Shown here: positions 44,844 to 54,096 of the stretch, one piece after another
How positions within the stretch are numbered: position 1 is the first letter of the stretch
How the letters are laid out: each line of letters opens with the position of its first letter
DNA from: Planctomycetota bacterium
Lineage (GTDB): Bacteria; Planctomycetota; UBA1135; GCA-002748355
Assembly (NCBI GenBank): GCA_026984035.1
Contig: JALSSW010000047.1
Coordinates: 1 to 64,000 of the forward strand
Direction of reading: 5' to 3'
DNA: 64,000 nucleotides
Notes under the pieces: generated by a model
Databases searched by the model: none
Seen by the model: the letters and a program-made list of their open reading frames with translations, nothing else
Told to the model about the DNA's origin: nothing
Translations under genes and position numbers: made by a program

Positions 44844-45820
44844 TGGGCCTCCGCTTCGAGCACCCTTTGGCTTTTTTTCTGCTTGGCCTCTTCCTTCTGG
44901 GATCTTACCTGCAAAAGCGGAATCATTTCCCCGCACAGAATCTCGCGAGCTTTCCCTCGATAAAAAAGATCCCTGCCTCTTTCCGTCAGCGCCTCCTCCC
45001 TCTTCTTCCCCTTCTCGAAGCCCTTGCTGTAGTTGCAATCGTCGCAGCCCTCGCACGCCCTTATCTCCTTCAGGAGGTCCCTGATCGCCATCAAGGTATA
45101 GACATCATGCTCTGTCTTGACACTTCCTCCTCGATGCGAGCGAAAGACATGGACCCTAAGAAGACGCGCCTGGACATTGCAAAAGATGCAGCCAAAAAGT
45201 TTACGAAGGACCGGAGAAGCGACCGAATTGGGCTACTCCGTTTTGCAAGGTATCCCGACCTTTTATGCCCACCAACTTTGGACCACTTCGCCCTTGGACT
45301 TTGGATTGATCGGATGGAAGTTGTCAGACCCGATGGCGACGAGGACCTCACGGGAATCGGAGTCGCCCTTGCTCGTGCGGCACTCATCCTCTCCCGAAAC
45401 CGAGGCTCGCAAGCCAAAGTCATCATCCTCCTCACCGACGGCCGCGAGACGGTTGCTGTCCCTGGAGAATCTTCCCAGATAAACCCTGCCCACGCGGCCC
45501 TCCTCTGCAAACAATATGGGATCCGCGTCCACACCATCGCCATCGGCCGCAAGAAGGAAGGGAAGGGATACAACCGGAAGCCTTACAATCTCCCCATGCT
45601 CCGAAACATCGCTGAAAGTAGCGGGGGAGCTACCTTCGAGGCTGGAAATCCCCAGGCCCTCGCAGCGGTTTACTCCCGAATCGACCGGCTGGAAACCAGT
45701 GAAAGAGAAACCCCTCTCTACGAGCGTTCTGAAAGATTTCGTCTCTTCCTGCTTGCGGGCATCCTCTTCCTCGCCGCCCGAATTCTACTCGGCACAACCT
45801 ACTTGGAAGTCCAAAGATGA
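44840..45820 (+). CDS. VWA-domain membrane protein (BatA type)
   Basis: The 326-residue protein has two N-terminal transmembrane helices (about 8-24 and 58-75). A periplasmic VWA domain follows with an intact MIDAS: DTSSS (Asp94, Ser96, Ser98), the conserved Thr region DLTGIGVALARAA, and LTDGRE. A C-terminal transmembrane helix (about 303-322) completes the BatA topology. It should bind a divalent metal and a protein ligand. ATGA overlap with the gene before, with AGGAG upstream. Confidence 0.93.
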   Translation: MMGLRFEHPLAFFLLGLFLLGSYLQKRNHFPAQNLASFPSIKKIPASFRQRLLPLLPLLEALAVVAIVAALARPYLLQEVPDRHQGIDIMLCLDTSSSMRAKDMDPKKTRLDIAKDAAKKFTKDRRSDRIGLLRFARYPDLLCPPTLDHFALGLWIDRMEVVRPDGDEDLTGIGVALARAALILSRNRGSQAKVIILLTDGRETVAVPGESSQINPAHAALLCKQYGIRVHTIAIGRKKEGKGYNRKPYNLPMLRNIAESSGGATFEAGNPQALAAVYSRIDRLETSERETPLYERSERFRLFLLAGILFLAARILLGTTYLEVQR

Positions 45821-46695
45821 TCTCCTTCCTTGCTCCCCTGCTCTTTCTCTACTTCGCTCTAAGGAAGCGTGCTACAGGGCAAGGACAATACCGACTCCTC
45901 ACCCTCCCCGTGCTCACTTTGGTCTTCTTAACTCTTGGCTTCGATCTTGGGCCGGGGACCAAACCCGTCCCGGTGCATGGCGGAGGAGACATTCTCTTTT
46001 GCCTGGATGTCTCGAGGTCCATGCTTGCTCGCGATCTAAGCCCCGATCGCCTCCACAAGGCCAAAGAGACGATTCTCAACCTAACCCAACAAGGACGGCA
46101 GGATCGTTTCGGACTTATTGCCTTTGCGGGCAGCTCACGGCTCCTTGTTCCAATGACCCGTGACAGCACGAGCTTCGGCGAGATCCTGGAAACTGCGGGT
46201 CCCCTTCTCGTAGACCGAGGGGGAACCGACCTGGGACAGGCCCTTAGCCTTGCCCTCGATGCCCTTGTCATATCCCGCCCCCCACGTTCTCCATGCATCG
46301 TCCTCCTCAGCGATGGTGAAGACTTTGGAAACAAGGGCCAAAACCTTGCCAAACGCTGCAAAGAACGCGGGATTCCCATCTTTTGCATCGGACTCGGAAC
46401 CCGCTTAGGCAGCAAGATTCCTATTCCAATCCAAAATAAAAAGGAAGTTTTTTTGAAGGATGGCAATGGCAAAGACGTCGTCACAAAGCTTCTCTCTCAT
46501 GACTTGGAAGAGATTGCTTCTCTCAGCGGAGGTGCGTACTTCGAAGACCCGAACCTGAAAGGCCTCTACCAAAGGGCCATTCTCAGGATCCGGGAAAAGC
46601 AACGGGGTTCTCCTCTCATCGGGCAGTTTTTTGCGTTCTTGGGGCTGCTGCTGTTGACCTTTTTTATCGCAAAAACTCCAGGGAGCCGCCCATGA
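45817..46695 (+). CDS. VWA-domain membrane protein (BatB type)
   Basis: The 292-residue protein has two hydrophobic segments at the N-terminus. The VWA domain has MIDAS residues Asp64, Ser66 and Ser68 (LDVSRSM), GGTDLGQALSLA, and LLSDGEDFG. A final transmembrane helix (FFAFLGLLLLTFFIA) is present. BatA/BatB pairs probably form heteromers; aerotolerance and stress roles are reported in Bacteroides but not uniformly. ATGA overlap upstream and downstream. Confidence 0.92.
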   Translation: MISFLAPLLFLYFALRKRATGQGQYRLLTLPVLTLVFLTLGFDLGPGTKPVPVHGGGDILFCLDVSRSMLARDLSPDRLHKAKETILNLTQQGRQDRFGLIAFAGSSRLLVPMTRDSTSFGEILETAGPLLVDRGGTDLGQALSLALDALVISRPPRSPCIVLLSDGEDFGNKGQNLAKRCKERGIPIFCIGLGTRLGSKIPIPIQNKKEVFLKDGNGKDVVTKLLSHDLEEIASLSGGAYFEDPNLKGLYQRAILRIREKQRGSPLIGQFFAFLGLLLLTFFIAKTPGSRP

Positions 46696-47432
46696 AGCGA
46701 TCCCTTCCCCTCCATTTCTTCCTGCTAGGCATTGGGTTTTTCCTAATCGTCCTTGCAAACCAAAGCCCTCCAGGCTTTGAAGCAGGAGTGCAATTCTTCA
46801 AAGAGGGGCATTACCAGAAAGCCTTCCAAGAATTCCAACTCAAAGACCGTACTTTGGGAGACCGCGCCCCCGCGGCACTCCTTTTCAACAGAGCCCTCGC
46901 CGCTCTTCAACTACAAAAGGCCCTGGACGCAGAGATCTCCGCCGAGCGCGCTGCCGCACGTGGTGGCCCCCCGGCCTACCCCCTCCGCGACTTCATCCTG
47001 GGCAACGCAGCCTTCCAACGCGCCGAGCATGCCGCTTCCGAATCCCTCCTACCCGAAGGAGGACCCCGGGCCCTCGAACGCGCAATTCTCTACCTCCGCC
47101 GCGCCATGAGACACTGGAAGGATGCGCTGAACCACAACCCCCATTGGTCCCAGGCCCAACACAACATCGCCCTCGCCAAAAAACGTCTCCAAGCCCTCCA
47201 ACAACGCGCTCAGCAAAACCCAAAAACAATCCGAAAAACCAAAGCTCCAAAAAAGGGGACACCCACTCTTGCCAAGCTTCCCCCCAGGCCCGCCCCCCTA
47301 TCCCTGCCCCCCCTCCAGTCAGGACAAATCCAAACCCTCCTGAAGACCCTTGCAAAAAAGGAAAAAGAAAAATGGACCCTCCGTCGCAAAAAACGCCAAC
47401 AGCGCCCCACCATTTCCGGGAGGTCCTGGTGA
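46692..47432 (+). CDS. TPR protein of the Bat operon (BatC/BatE-like)
   Basis: The 246-residue protein has an N-terminal signal anchor (HFFLLGIGFFLIVLA) and TPR units (FFKEGHYQKAFQEFQ, LLFNRALAALQLQKALDAEI, ALERAILYLRRAMRHWKDAL). A basic, Pro-rich tail of about 70 residues ends it. BatC/E TPR proteins follow BatB in known operons and are thought to scaffold the VWA proteins. The GTGA overlap joins it to the next gene. Confidence 0.88.
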   Translation: MKRSLPLHFFLLGIGFFLIVLANQSPPGFEAGVQFFKEGHYQKAFQEFQLKDRTLGDRAPAALLFNRALAALQLQKALDAEISAERAAARGGPPAYPLRDFILGNAAFQRAEHAASESLLPEGGPRALERAILYLRRAMRHWKDALNHNPHWSQAQHNIALAKKRLQALQQRAQQNPKTIRKTKAPKKGTPTLAKLPPRPAPLSLPPLQSGQIQTLLKTLAKKEKEKWTLRRKKRQQRPTISGRSW

Positions 47433-48751
47433 AAAGAAGGACACCCATTCTTCGTTGCGCCCTCAGTGGCCTGGCCCTCTGGAGCTCCACGCTCCTTCCC
47501 CTACAACCTCTGTCAGCCCAAAGGCTTGCAGGAAAACTCGAACTCGAGACCAGCACCAAGACCCCCTTTGTCGGTCAGCGCTTCGACATCCTTTTCCGGG
47601 TAGGCATCCGCAGCGACCTCTTTCCCAAGCATCTCGTCCAGCCTTTTCGGCGCCCACTCGGACTCCCCATTCAAATCCAAGCCCCTTGGCTTCAAAACAA
47701 TTCCTCCCTCCATTTCCTTCCTTCAAAAAGCACCAAAGGACTCAGCTGCCTTCTGAACACCCAAATTTTCCACGCTCGGCCTCTTCCCGGCCCCCCTGGC
47801 TCCCTCTTCTCCTGGTTCGAAATACGCATCCCCACCCAAGCCCAAACCGCCGGCCCACTTAGACTCAGCCCCACACACATGCTCTTCACCCACGCATCAT
47901 CTTTCCGGGAAGACTTCGCCAATAACCTCATTCCCATTGCCCCCCAAAAAGAGACCATCCAGAGCCCTCCCCTTTCCCTCAAAATCCAAACCCTTCCCCC
48001 AAAGGGGACAGCCATTCTTTTCTCGGGAGCGGTCGGTAAGTTCAACGTTCAGACAGAGTTAGGCAGTCCTAATCCTGCAGCAAACTCCCTTCGTCTACAC
48101 CTCCATATCCAAGGGACAGGCGACCTTTCTCGGATCCGCCCCCCCATTCTCCAGGACATCCCAGCCTTCCGGTTTTTCCATGTGATGGGACAAATCCAGA
48201 CCCAAACTCCCACCAGCTTAACGATCACCTATGACCTGACTCCCATTGGTAATCACCCAATCCGAACCATTCCCCCCATTCCATTTTCCTATTTCGACCC
48301 TGACCCTCCTCCCGGCTATCAGCTGATCCAGTCCAAACCGATCCCCCTCCATCAAGCAATGATTCCCAGAACTAAGGATCGGCCTTCTCAGACCGGGGAA
48401 AAGACTCGGACCCCCTTTAACCCCAAGACCGCCCTCGCCATCCTCACTCTCATCCAGGGCTTCTTATGGGTGGGTGTCCTTTTTTTGGGTGGAGGGATGC
48501 GCGGTCTTCGTTGGAGCCTCATCGCTCTCCTCCTCGCAACCCTTATCCCCGAAGGGATCCTGCTCTCCCAAGTGCTCAGCAAAAAACCCCAACGAGTTCT
48601 CATCCTCCAAGAGGGATGCCCCCTCCTCCAGGCACCTCACATGAACCTCCCTCCTCTTCGTAAACTCAGGAGGGGAGACCTTTTCCATCTCATCGAAGGG
48701 TCGGACCATTGGCTCCGCATCCGGGTCCCGGAGGGCGAAGGATGGGTGTCC
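47257..48751. repeat. Cluster of the dispersed GGACACCCA motif (Bat genes)
   Basis: Within 1.5 kb the 9-base core GGACACCCA occurs at 47257-47265 (+), 47439-47447 (+), 48471-48479 (-) and 48743-48751 (-). A sister form, GGGGACAGCCATTCTTTT, is at 48004-48021 (+). Most are flanked by A/G-rich sequence on the left and TCTT or similar on the right. They fall in different reading frames and encode different peptides. See the findings. Confidence 0.55.
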
Positions 48752-48775
48752 CGCTTTGCAGTGCGCATTCAATAA
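47429..48775 (+). CDS. BatD-like protein with C-terminal SH3 domain
   Basis: The 448-residue protein starts at a GTG overlapping the TPR stop (GTGA), with GGGAGG six bases upstream, and has a signal peptide ending LSAQ. Beta-rich Ig-like regions (VGQRFDILFRVGI, PFSYFDPDPPPGYQ) fit BatD. Two transmembrane segments follow (about 335-385). The last 60 residues form an SH3-like domain (ILQEGCPLLQAPH, HWLRIRVPEGEGWV). BatD proteins normally lack this SH3 tail as far as I know. A longer frame from 47144 lies inside the previous gene and is rejected. Confidence 0.87.
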   Translation: MKRRTPILRCALSGLALWSSTLLPLQPLSAQRLAGKLELETSTKTPFVGQRFDILFRVGIRSDLFPKHLVQPFRRPLGLPIQIQAPWLQNNSSLHFLPSKSTKGLSCLLNTQIFHARPLPGPPGSLFSWFEIRIPTQAQTAGPLRLSPTHMLFTHASSFREDFANNLIPIAPQKETIQSPPLSLKIQTLPPKGTAILFSGAVGKFNVQTELGSPNPAANSLRLHLHIQGTGDLSRIRPPILQDIPAFRFFHVMGQIQTQTPTSLTITYDLTPIGNHPIRTIPPIPFSYFDPDPPPGYQLIQSKPIPLHQAMIPRTKDRPSQTGEKTRTPFNPKTALAILTLIQGFLWVGVLFLGGGMRGLRWSLIALLLATLIPEGILLSQVLSKKPQRVLILQEGCPLLQAPHMNLPPLRKLRRGDLFHLIEGSDHWLRIRVPEGEGWVSRFAVRIQ

Positions 48776-48805
48776 AAAAGGCCCCCCGGTCACCCGGGGA
48801 GCCTT
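48774..48805 (-). terminator. Rho-independent terminator after the PPC/CUB subtilase
   Basis: The minus-strand stem AAGGCTCCCCGGG pairs with CCGGGGGGCCTT (one mismatch) and is followed by TTTTTTATT. It lies about 50 bases past the stop of the minus-strand protease and overlaps the end of the convergent BatD gene, so it may act for both. Confidence 0.8.
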
Positions 48806-48856
48806 CCATCGGAGTGGTGCCCGGCCACACATCGGGCAGACCAGGATGTTAGGTAA

Positions 48857-51082
48857 CTACTTGTAGTTCGCAGCACGGTCCAGCTTGAGACCGTAACGTG
48901 TCACGCTGTAATCCGTCTTGAGCTCGATCGTGATAGAATCCCCATCGACGATCACCCAGCCATCGGACCGCCCAAAAGCACTTCCACTCCCTCCGCTGAT
49001 CAAGTTACCGGAAACCTTGAATTTGGTATTTCCGAACTTGTCTTTAATCCGAACAAAATCATAACCCGACTCCGTGTCCAAACGATTGAAATGGACGGCA
49101 ACCCGCTGCGCCCCAGGGCTGCTATAGGTATAGGTGTAGGTTTTGTTATTCGAGTAGTTGTGCGGCGTCTCTTTGGCATAGGTCACGTAGTTCCACTTTG
49201 CTCCCCCACCGCTGCTCACAACCCACGAAGCTTTAATGGTCCCTGAGGGGTTCCCGCTATAGCCATTCACCAAGACATGCCAGGTCCCGGCGGCAGGATT
49301 CGTGAAGGTTACACTCTCACTGGATCCACCGATATATGGGGCCTTAAAGGTAGAAGTATTGTGGCTTCCTTTGTCTCCCGGCCAGTTCACCGGCGAATTC
49401 TTAACATAAAGGTCCGCGTCGCCAGAGCCCGTAAGGGTCACGGTCAAACTCGTCACATTCGAAGGAAGACTGATGGTCCAAGTCTTGGTCCCACCAGTGG
49501 CCACGGAATAGTTTTGGGTCACTCCATTCTTCAGGACATTGGAGCCACCTCCACCGCCCCCACCGCCGTTTGCGGCATTCATCGCCGCGACAATGTTGAC
49601 TCGCTTGTGAGTACTATCCCCAACGACACTCACGCCCGTGCTTTTATACAAGTTGGCAAGCTGAGTCATGTTTCCTTTGTAAGCAGGAAAGGCCTGGAGA
49701 AACTGAGCCGTAATCCCAGCCGCCGCAGGGCAAGCCGATGAAGTCCCGCCCAAGGCAAAGGTCCCACCACCCACTTTGGCAGTAATCACTTGCTCAGAGG
49801 GCATATAGATATCCAAGAAACTGGCAGTATCCGAATAGCAGCAGCGCTCATTCACGAGCCTGTTATTGTCGCTGCAATTCGCGGGAGGGAAGGGGGAATA
49901 GGGAGCGTTGTTCACATCCCAAACCGAGCCAACCGAGATCGTATTTGTCGAGGCCGCGGGGGACCCCATCGCATTCGTGTAACCATCATTTCCTGCGGCC
50001 ACAAATGTGATGATCCCGTTGCTAAGCGCGGTCCCACATGCGCTGTGAATGGTACCGGAAGTTTCGGGTGACGTAAATTTCCCACCCCCGAGGGACATGC
50101 TGATGATCTTGATCGGATTCCCTCCATTCTTCCCGTTTTTATTCGTGACACACCAGTTGACGGCATTCGCGATCACAGAGTTGTAGGCATTGGGGAACAC
50201 CGTCAAACAATAGAGATGCACATTATTGGCATAGCGCCGAACGATGGCCGAAGTCCCCGTTCCATGATAGGCGTCATTAAAGGTCCTCGAATGGATGGAT
50301 TGATTGGTATTGGAAAAGTTTTTCCCGGCGTACACGACTCCATTGGGCAGAGTCGTCGATCCACCCAACTCGGGATGCAGAAGGTCGAACTTGGTATCAA
50401 TCACCGCGACTCCAATGCCCGTCCCCTTGTACCCATTGGAAGCAGCTGTGGTCGAGCCCGTCAGGGCCCTCCCTTCCGTCGTCATCAATTTGTTGAGTCG
50501 ATCCTTCCAAATGAACTTAACATCCTCGCGCGCTCCAAGAGCAAGCAAAGCCGAACGGCTGAAAACCCGTGCCACAACGCTGTATTGGAGTGTCAATCGG
50601 CCAATGAAGGCAATCTTCTGATTAACCCCAAGAGGACTCTGCTGAAGGATTTTGGCTTCAAAAGCTTTTTGCCGCCTGAGCACCCCTCGGGCAACCGCTC
50701 CCACACGATCTCTCGCGGTACTGTTGTCAAAGGTCGGATCCCCTTTCTCCCTTCGAATATCAATGACCACCCGAAGAAAGGGTTTGGCCACTCCCCCAAC
50801 CCGAACAAAGCCTCGCTCTTGAAGCCGCTTCGCATCTTCGCGAAGCTCCTTCTGGATCTTGGACATCGCCTGCCTTTGATCTTGGAAAGGACTTTTTACA
50901 GCAGAAGGGATAATGCCCTGTCCAAGACCTCCCTGACCGGCAACCTGCATCAAAGAGCCCTTCGCCGACACAGGGGGTTGTCCCAGGGTCACAGGAATCC
51001 GCTCCTGGGCCACGCCCCCGCTGAGAGTTCCCAACCCTGCAAAGAGAAGGGAAACAATTGAGATTTGGTCTCGCCTTGTCAT
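48857..51082 (-). CDS. Secreted subtilisin-like protease with PPC and CUB-like domains
   Basis: The 741-residue precursor has a signal peptide (ending GGVAQ) and an N-terminal prodomain-like region (about 60-205). The S8 domain carries Asp229 (GVAVIDTKFD), His273 (YHGTGTS), oxyanion Asn365 (AAGND) and Ser448 (GGTSSACP). A Gly8 linker (about 508-515) leads to a PPC domain (GSGDADLYVKN, GTWHVLVNGYSG) and a C-terminal CUB-like domain (TESGYDFVRIKD, DSITIELKTDYSVTRYGLKLD). The N-terminal RR (MTRRDQIS) leaves Sec versus Tat export open. GGAGG lies five bases before ATG. A G/C hairpin (51130-51147) sits in its upstream region. Confidence 0.94.
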   Translation of the reverse strand: MTRRDQISIVSLLFAGLGTLSGGVAQERIPVTLGQPPVSAKGSLMQVAGQGGLGQGIIPSAVKSPFQDQRQAMSKIQKELREDAKRLQERGFVRVGGVAKPFLRVVIDIRREKGDPTFDNSTARDRVGAVARGVLRRQKAFEAKILQQSPLGVNQKIAFIGRLTLQYSVVARVFSRSALLALGAREDVKFIWKDRLNKLMTTEGRALTGSTTAASNGYKGTGIGVAVIDTKFDLLHPELGGSTTLPNGVVYAGKNFSNTNQSIHSRTFNDAYHGTGTSAIVRRYANNVHLYCLTVFPNAYNSVIANAVNWCVTNKNGKNGGNPIKIISMSLGGGKFTSPETSGTIHSACGTALSNGIITFVAAGNDGYTNAMGSPAASTNTISVGSVWDVNNAPYSPFPPANCSDNNRLVNERCCYSDTASFLDIYMPSEQVITAKVGGGTFALGGTSSACPAAAGITAQFLQAFPAYKGNMTQLANLYKSTGVSVVGDSTHKRVNIVAAMNAANGGGGGGGGSNVLKNGVTQNYSVATGGTKTWTISLPSNVTSLTVTLTGSGDADLYVKNSPVNWPGDKGSHNTSTFKAPYIGGSSESVTFTNPAAGTWHVLVNGYSGNPSGTIKASWVVSSGGGAKWNYVTYAKETPHNYSNNKTYTYTYSSPGAQRVAVHFNRLDTESGYDFVRIKDKFGNTKFKVSGNLISGGSGSAFGRSDGWVIVDGDSITIELKTDYSVTRYGLKLDRAANYK

Positions 51083-51346
51083 AGAACCTCCATGGAATGA
51101 AATGAGAGAAAAGAGATGTGGTGAAATCCTCCCCCTGTCATGGGGGGAAGCTCATTAGAGTAGCAATGAAAACTCTAAGAATAAATATACATTTGAAAGA
51201 AGGCTGAGAAAAAACTCAGCCAAAATCTTCGTGCTCATCCCAAGAGGACCAACCAAAATAAACTCGAATGGGTCTCGAGCACCGTCAAAACAAATCGCCG
51301 AAGCCCCTATTCCTCCGCCTTGCATCCTCCCGTAGGAACGAAGAAC

Positions 51347-52714
51347 ATGGAATCCCAACCTCAAACACAGGTCCCCAAAGACAAACCGCAGGACAAAAAA
51401 ACTCGCCGGGATTTCCTTCGAAAGGCCGGATTACTGGGTGCAGGTTTCTTTCTCGGTGGGCCCTTCCCCGACCTCTCAGCCCAATCCCAAAGCCCCAAAG
51501 CCCTGGCCACCGGCCCTTCTAAGCAAAAGAGAGAGAAACTCCGCATCGGAGTCATCGGCGTGGGGGGGCGGGGCTGGGGGAATCTCCACGCGGTGAAAAG
51601 CGAAATCATCGCCGGGATCTGTGACGTGGACCATCAACGCCTTGCAAAGGCAAGCAAGGCCTTCCCCAAGGCTGTCCCCTTTGCCGACTACCGGGAAATG
51701 ATCGACAAAGGAGGCTTGGACGCCGTTGTTGTCAGCACACCCGACCACAGCCACGCTCCCGCAGCCGCGCAAGCCATTCGTGCCGGCCTCGATGTTTATT
51801 GTGAAAAACCTCTCACCCACAGTGTCCAAGAGGCGCGCACCCTCACCCAGCTCGCAAAAAAGCACAAGACAATCACCCAAATGGGAATCCAGATTCATGC
51901 AGGAGCCAACTATCGCCGTTGTGTCGAAATCATCCGTTCTGGAGCCCTCGGATCAGTGAAAGAGGTCCATGTATTTTGTGAGAAATCTTGGTCGGGAATG
52001 GGCCGGAAGCTCCAACCCGCCCCAAAACCGCCAAACCTTGATTGGGAACTCTGGCTCGGACCGACCCCAAGCCGCCCCTTCGTGACAGGACTTCACCCTG
52101 CCACTTGGCGCGGATTCTGGGAATATGGATCAGGCACTCTGGGGGACATGGCATGCCACTACCTGGATTTAGCGCATTGGGCCCTCGGCCTGGGTGTCCC
52201 CCATCGAATCCGAGCCCGTGGACCCGAGCCTGATGATATCGCAACTCCCCCTTGGATGATTGTGGACTGGGAGCATGCTGCCAATAAGAGCCGAGGCAAA
52301 GTAAAAGCACACTGGTATGACGGAGGGAAACGCCCTGCCCTGTTGGAGGAAATCGGGATGGGACTCTGGCGAAACGGTGTTCTCTTTGTGGGAGACAAGG
52401 GGTGGATGCTGGCAGATTATGGACGACACGTCCTTGGACCTAAAAAACAGTTTCGAAGTTTTAAGGCACCGCCCCAAACGATCCCAAATTCTATCGGACA
52501 TCACCGCGAATGGATCGAGGCATGTAAAACAAGAGGGAAAACCAGCTGCTCATTTGAGTATTCCGGGCCATTGACGGAGGCCGTTCTTCTGGGAGCTGTC
52601 GCTTATCGGCTTGGAAGAGAAATTGTTTTTGATGTGAACACGGGCCGATGCCCTGGAGATAAAGAGGCAAACCTTTTGATTGCGCCGAAGCATCGCAAAG
52701 GTTTTGAGGTGTAA
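51347..52714 (+). CDS. Tat-exported Gfo/Idh/MocA-family oxidoreductase
   Basis: The 455-residue protein has a twin-arginine signal (TRRDFLRKAGLLGAGFFL, about residues 28-45). The NAD(P)-binding Rossmann motif GVIGVGGRGWGNL comes next, then the family core VSTPDHSHAPAAAQAIRAG and CEKPLTHSVQEARTL. YCEKPLTHS and GTLGDMACHYLDLAHWAL carry the expected catalytic-type Lys and His. Exported members of this family are expanded in Planctomycetota and probably oxidise sugars. The substrate is unknown. AGGA about ten bases upstream supports ATG 51347. It converges with the histidine kinase gene. Confidence 0.93.
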   Translation: MESQPQTQVPKDKPQDKKTRRDFLRKAGLLGAGFFLGGPFPDLSAQSQSPKALATGPSKQKREKLRIGVIGVGGRGWGNLHAVKSEIIAGICDVDHQRLAKASKAFPKAVPFADYREMIDKGGLDAVVVSTPDHSHAPAAAQAIRAGLDVYCEKPLTHSVQEARTLTQLAKKHKTITQMGIQIHAGANYRRCVEIIRSGALGSVKEVHVFCEKSWSGMGRKLQPAPKPPNLDWELWLGPTPSRPFVTGLHPATWRGFWEYGSGTLGDMACHYLDLAHWALGLGVPHRIRARGPEPDDIATPPWMIVDWEHAANKSRGKVKAHWYDGGKRPALLEEIGMGLWRNGVLFVGDKGWMLADYGRHVLGPKKQFRSFKAPPQTIPNSIGHHREWIEACKTRGKTSCSFEYSGPLTEAVLLGAVAYRLGREIVFDVNTGRCPGDKEANLLIAPKHRKGFEV

Positions 52715-52848
52715 AAACAACTGAACCCCCAAACCCCTGAAACCATTTCCCGAACACGCGCTCCCTAGAGTCTACTTTTGGTCGGAAAAGCCCTTCTTGC
52801 CCCCTCCTTCCTTCAGGAGGAACAAAGGCTTTCAGGATTTATCGTTTT

Positions 52849-54096
52849 TTAAACATGAGTTTGGGGATGAAAGGAGCCAACCCCTTTAAAGGGAAGGCGA
52901 ATCGTAAAGGTAGCTCCTTCTCCCGGCTTACTATGGACTTCGATTTCACCGCCATGGTTTTTCACTGTCCCATAAACAACTGAGAGCCCAAGGCCTGTCC
53001 CCTTTCCTATTTCTTTTGTTGAGAAAAAAGGCTCAAAAATATGGGGAAGGTCTTCCTCAGCAATCCCAGCCCCAGTATCAGCAATCTCTATGACTAAGAG
53101 TGGGGTCTTATCTTCTCCCCTTTCTTCATTAAAGGTTCGTATAGAGAGAACACCCGATTCCCCAATCGCATCCTTCGCGTTAAGGATAAGGTTGAGCATT
53201 GCATTTTCCCATTGCGAGACATCCCCTTCGAAAGAAACTTCCCTCGCATTGAGTTCACGCTTGATTCGAACCTGAGAGGGGAAGGTCCTCCAAGCCAAAA
53301 GCAACACTTCTTCGATAACATGGTGCATATCAAATTCCTGAACCACAATTTTCCCCCGCCTCGAGAATCCCAAGAGCCGGGAGACTAATTGGCTTGCCCG
53401 TTCAGACGTATTCAAGATCTGTTCCACATAGAGATTCCGCTTCAATGGGTCCCTTTCGATAGGAATCAGTTCGGCAAAGCCGATGATCGCGGTTAGAAGA
53501 TTGTTGAAGTCATGGGCAATTCCCCCCGCCAATTGCCCCAAGGCTTCCAGTCTTTGGGCATGCTGTTTTTTCTCTTCAGATGCCAGCTGCGTAGTAATGT
53601 CCCGGCATAAAACCTGAACTTCCTCCCCCCCTGGGAGAGCTCTACAAAAACAAGCCAGAATACGTCCATCTGACAGTGTGCTTTGGATCTGCTGCGCTCC
53701 TCCCTTCCGCAAAACCGTCTCAAGAGGTGCTCGGCCACTCTGGGCAAAGAAACTCAGAAAATTCTTCCCCACGAGATCCTCTACAGGTGCACCAAGAGCC
53801 TCCCCTCCCGCCGAATTGATTTCTAAAATATTTAGGTTTTTGTCCAGGGTCATCGCAATCAAAGGGCTTTGTTCAAACAAGGCCCGGTATTTAGCTACTG
53901 ATTCTTGGATCCTACGATTACGAATTTCCAAGCGGTTTTCTAAATGAGCCAAAGCTTTTTGGATCGCCACTTGCTCCGTAATAGGAGATTCAGAGCGATG
54001 AGCAGCTGCTCGTTTTAGAGCCTCAATCGTTTCCTGAGCCGCATCCAACTGCCTTCTCAACTCATCAATTTTTTTCTTTTCTGGAGTCTGGGTCAT
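52849..54096 (-). CDS. PAS-domain sensor histidine kinase
   Basis: The 415-residue soluble kinase has an N-terminal coiled coil (about 5-70), one PAS domain (about 70-165, RALFEQSPLIAMTLD), and an H-box with His195 in LAGGIAHDFNNLLTAI. The HATPase domain carries Asn306 (N box), DTGAG (340-344) and GKGTGLGLS (364-372). No transmembrane segment and no receiver domain are present. No response regulator is adjacent, so its partner is elsewhere. It is coupled to the FIST gene by ATGA, so the FIST protein is its likely input partner. Confidence 0.94.
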   Translation of the reverse strand: MTQTPEKKKIDELRRQLDAAQETIEALKRAAAHRSESPITEQVAIQKALAHLENRLEIRNRRIQESVAKYRALFEQSPLIAMTLDKNLNILEINSAGGEALGAPVEDLVGKNFLSFFAQSGRAPLETVLRKGGAQQIQSTLSDGRILACFCRALPGGEEVQVLCRDITTQLASEEKKQHAQRLEALGQLAGGIAHDFNNLLTAIIGFAELIPIERDPLKRNLYVEQILNTSERASQLVSRLLGFSRRGKIVVQEFDMHHVIEEVLLLAWRTFPSQVRIKRELNAREVSFEGDVSQWENAMLNLILNAKDAIGESGVLSIRTFNEERGEDKTPLLVIEIADTGAGIAEEDLPHIFEPFFSTKEIGKGTGLGLSVVYGTVKNHGGEIEVHSKPGEGATFTIRLPFKGVGSFHPQTHV

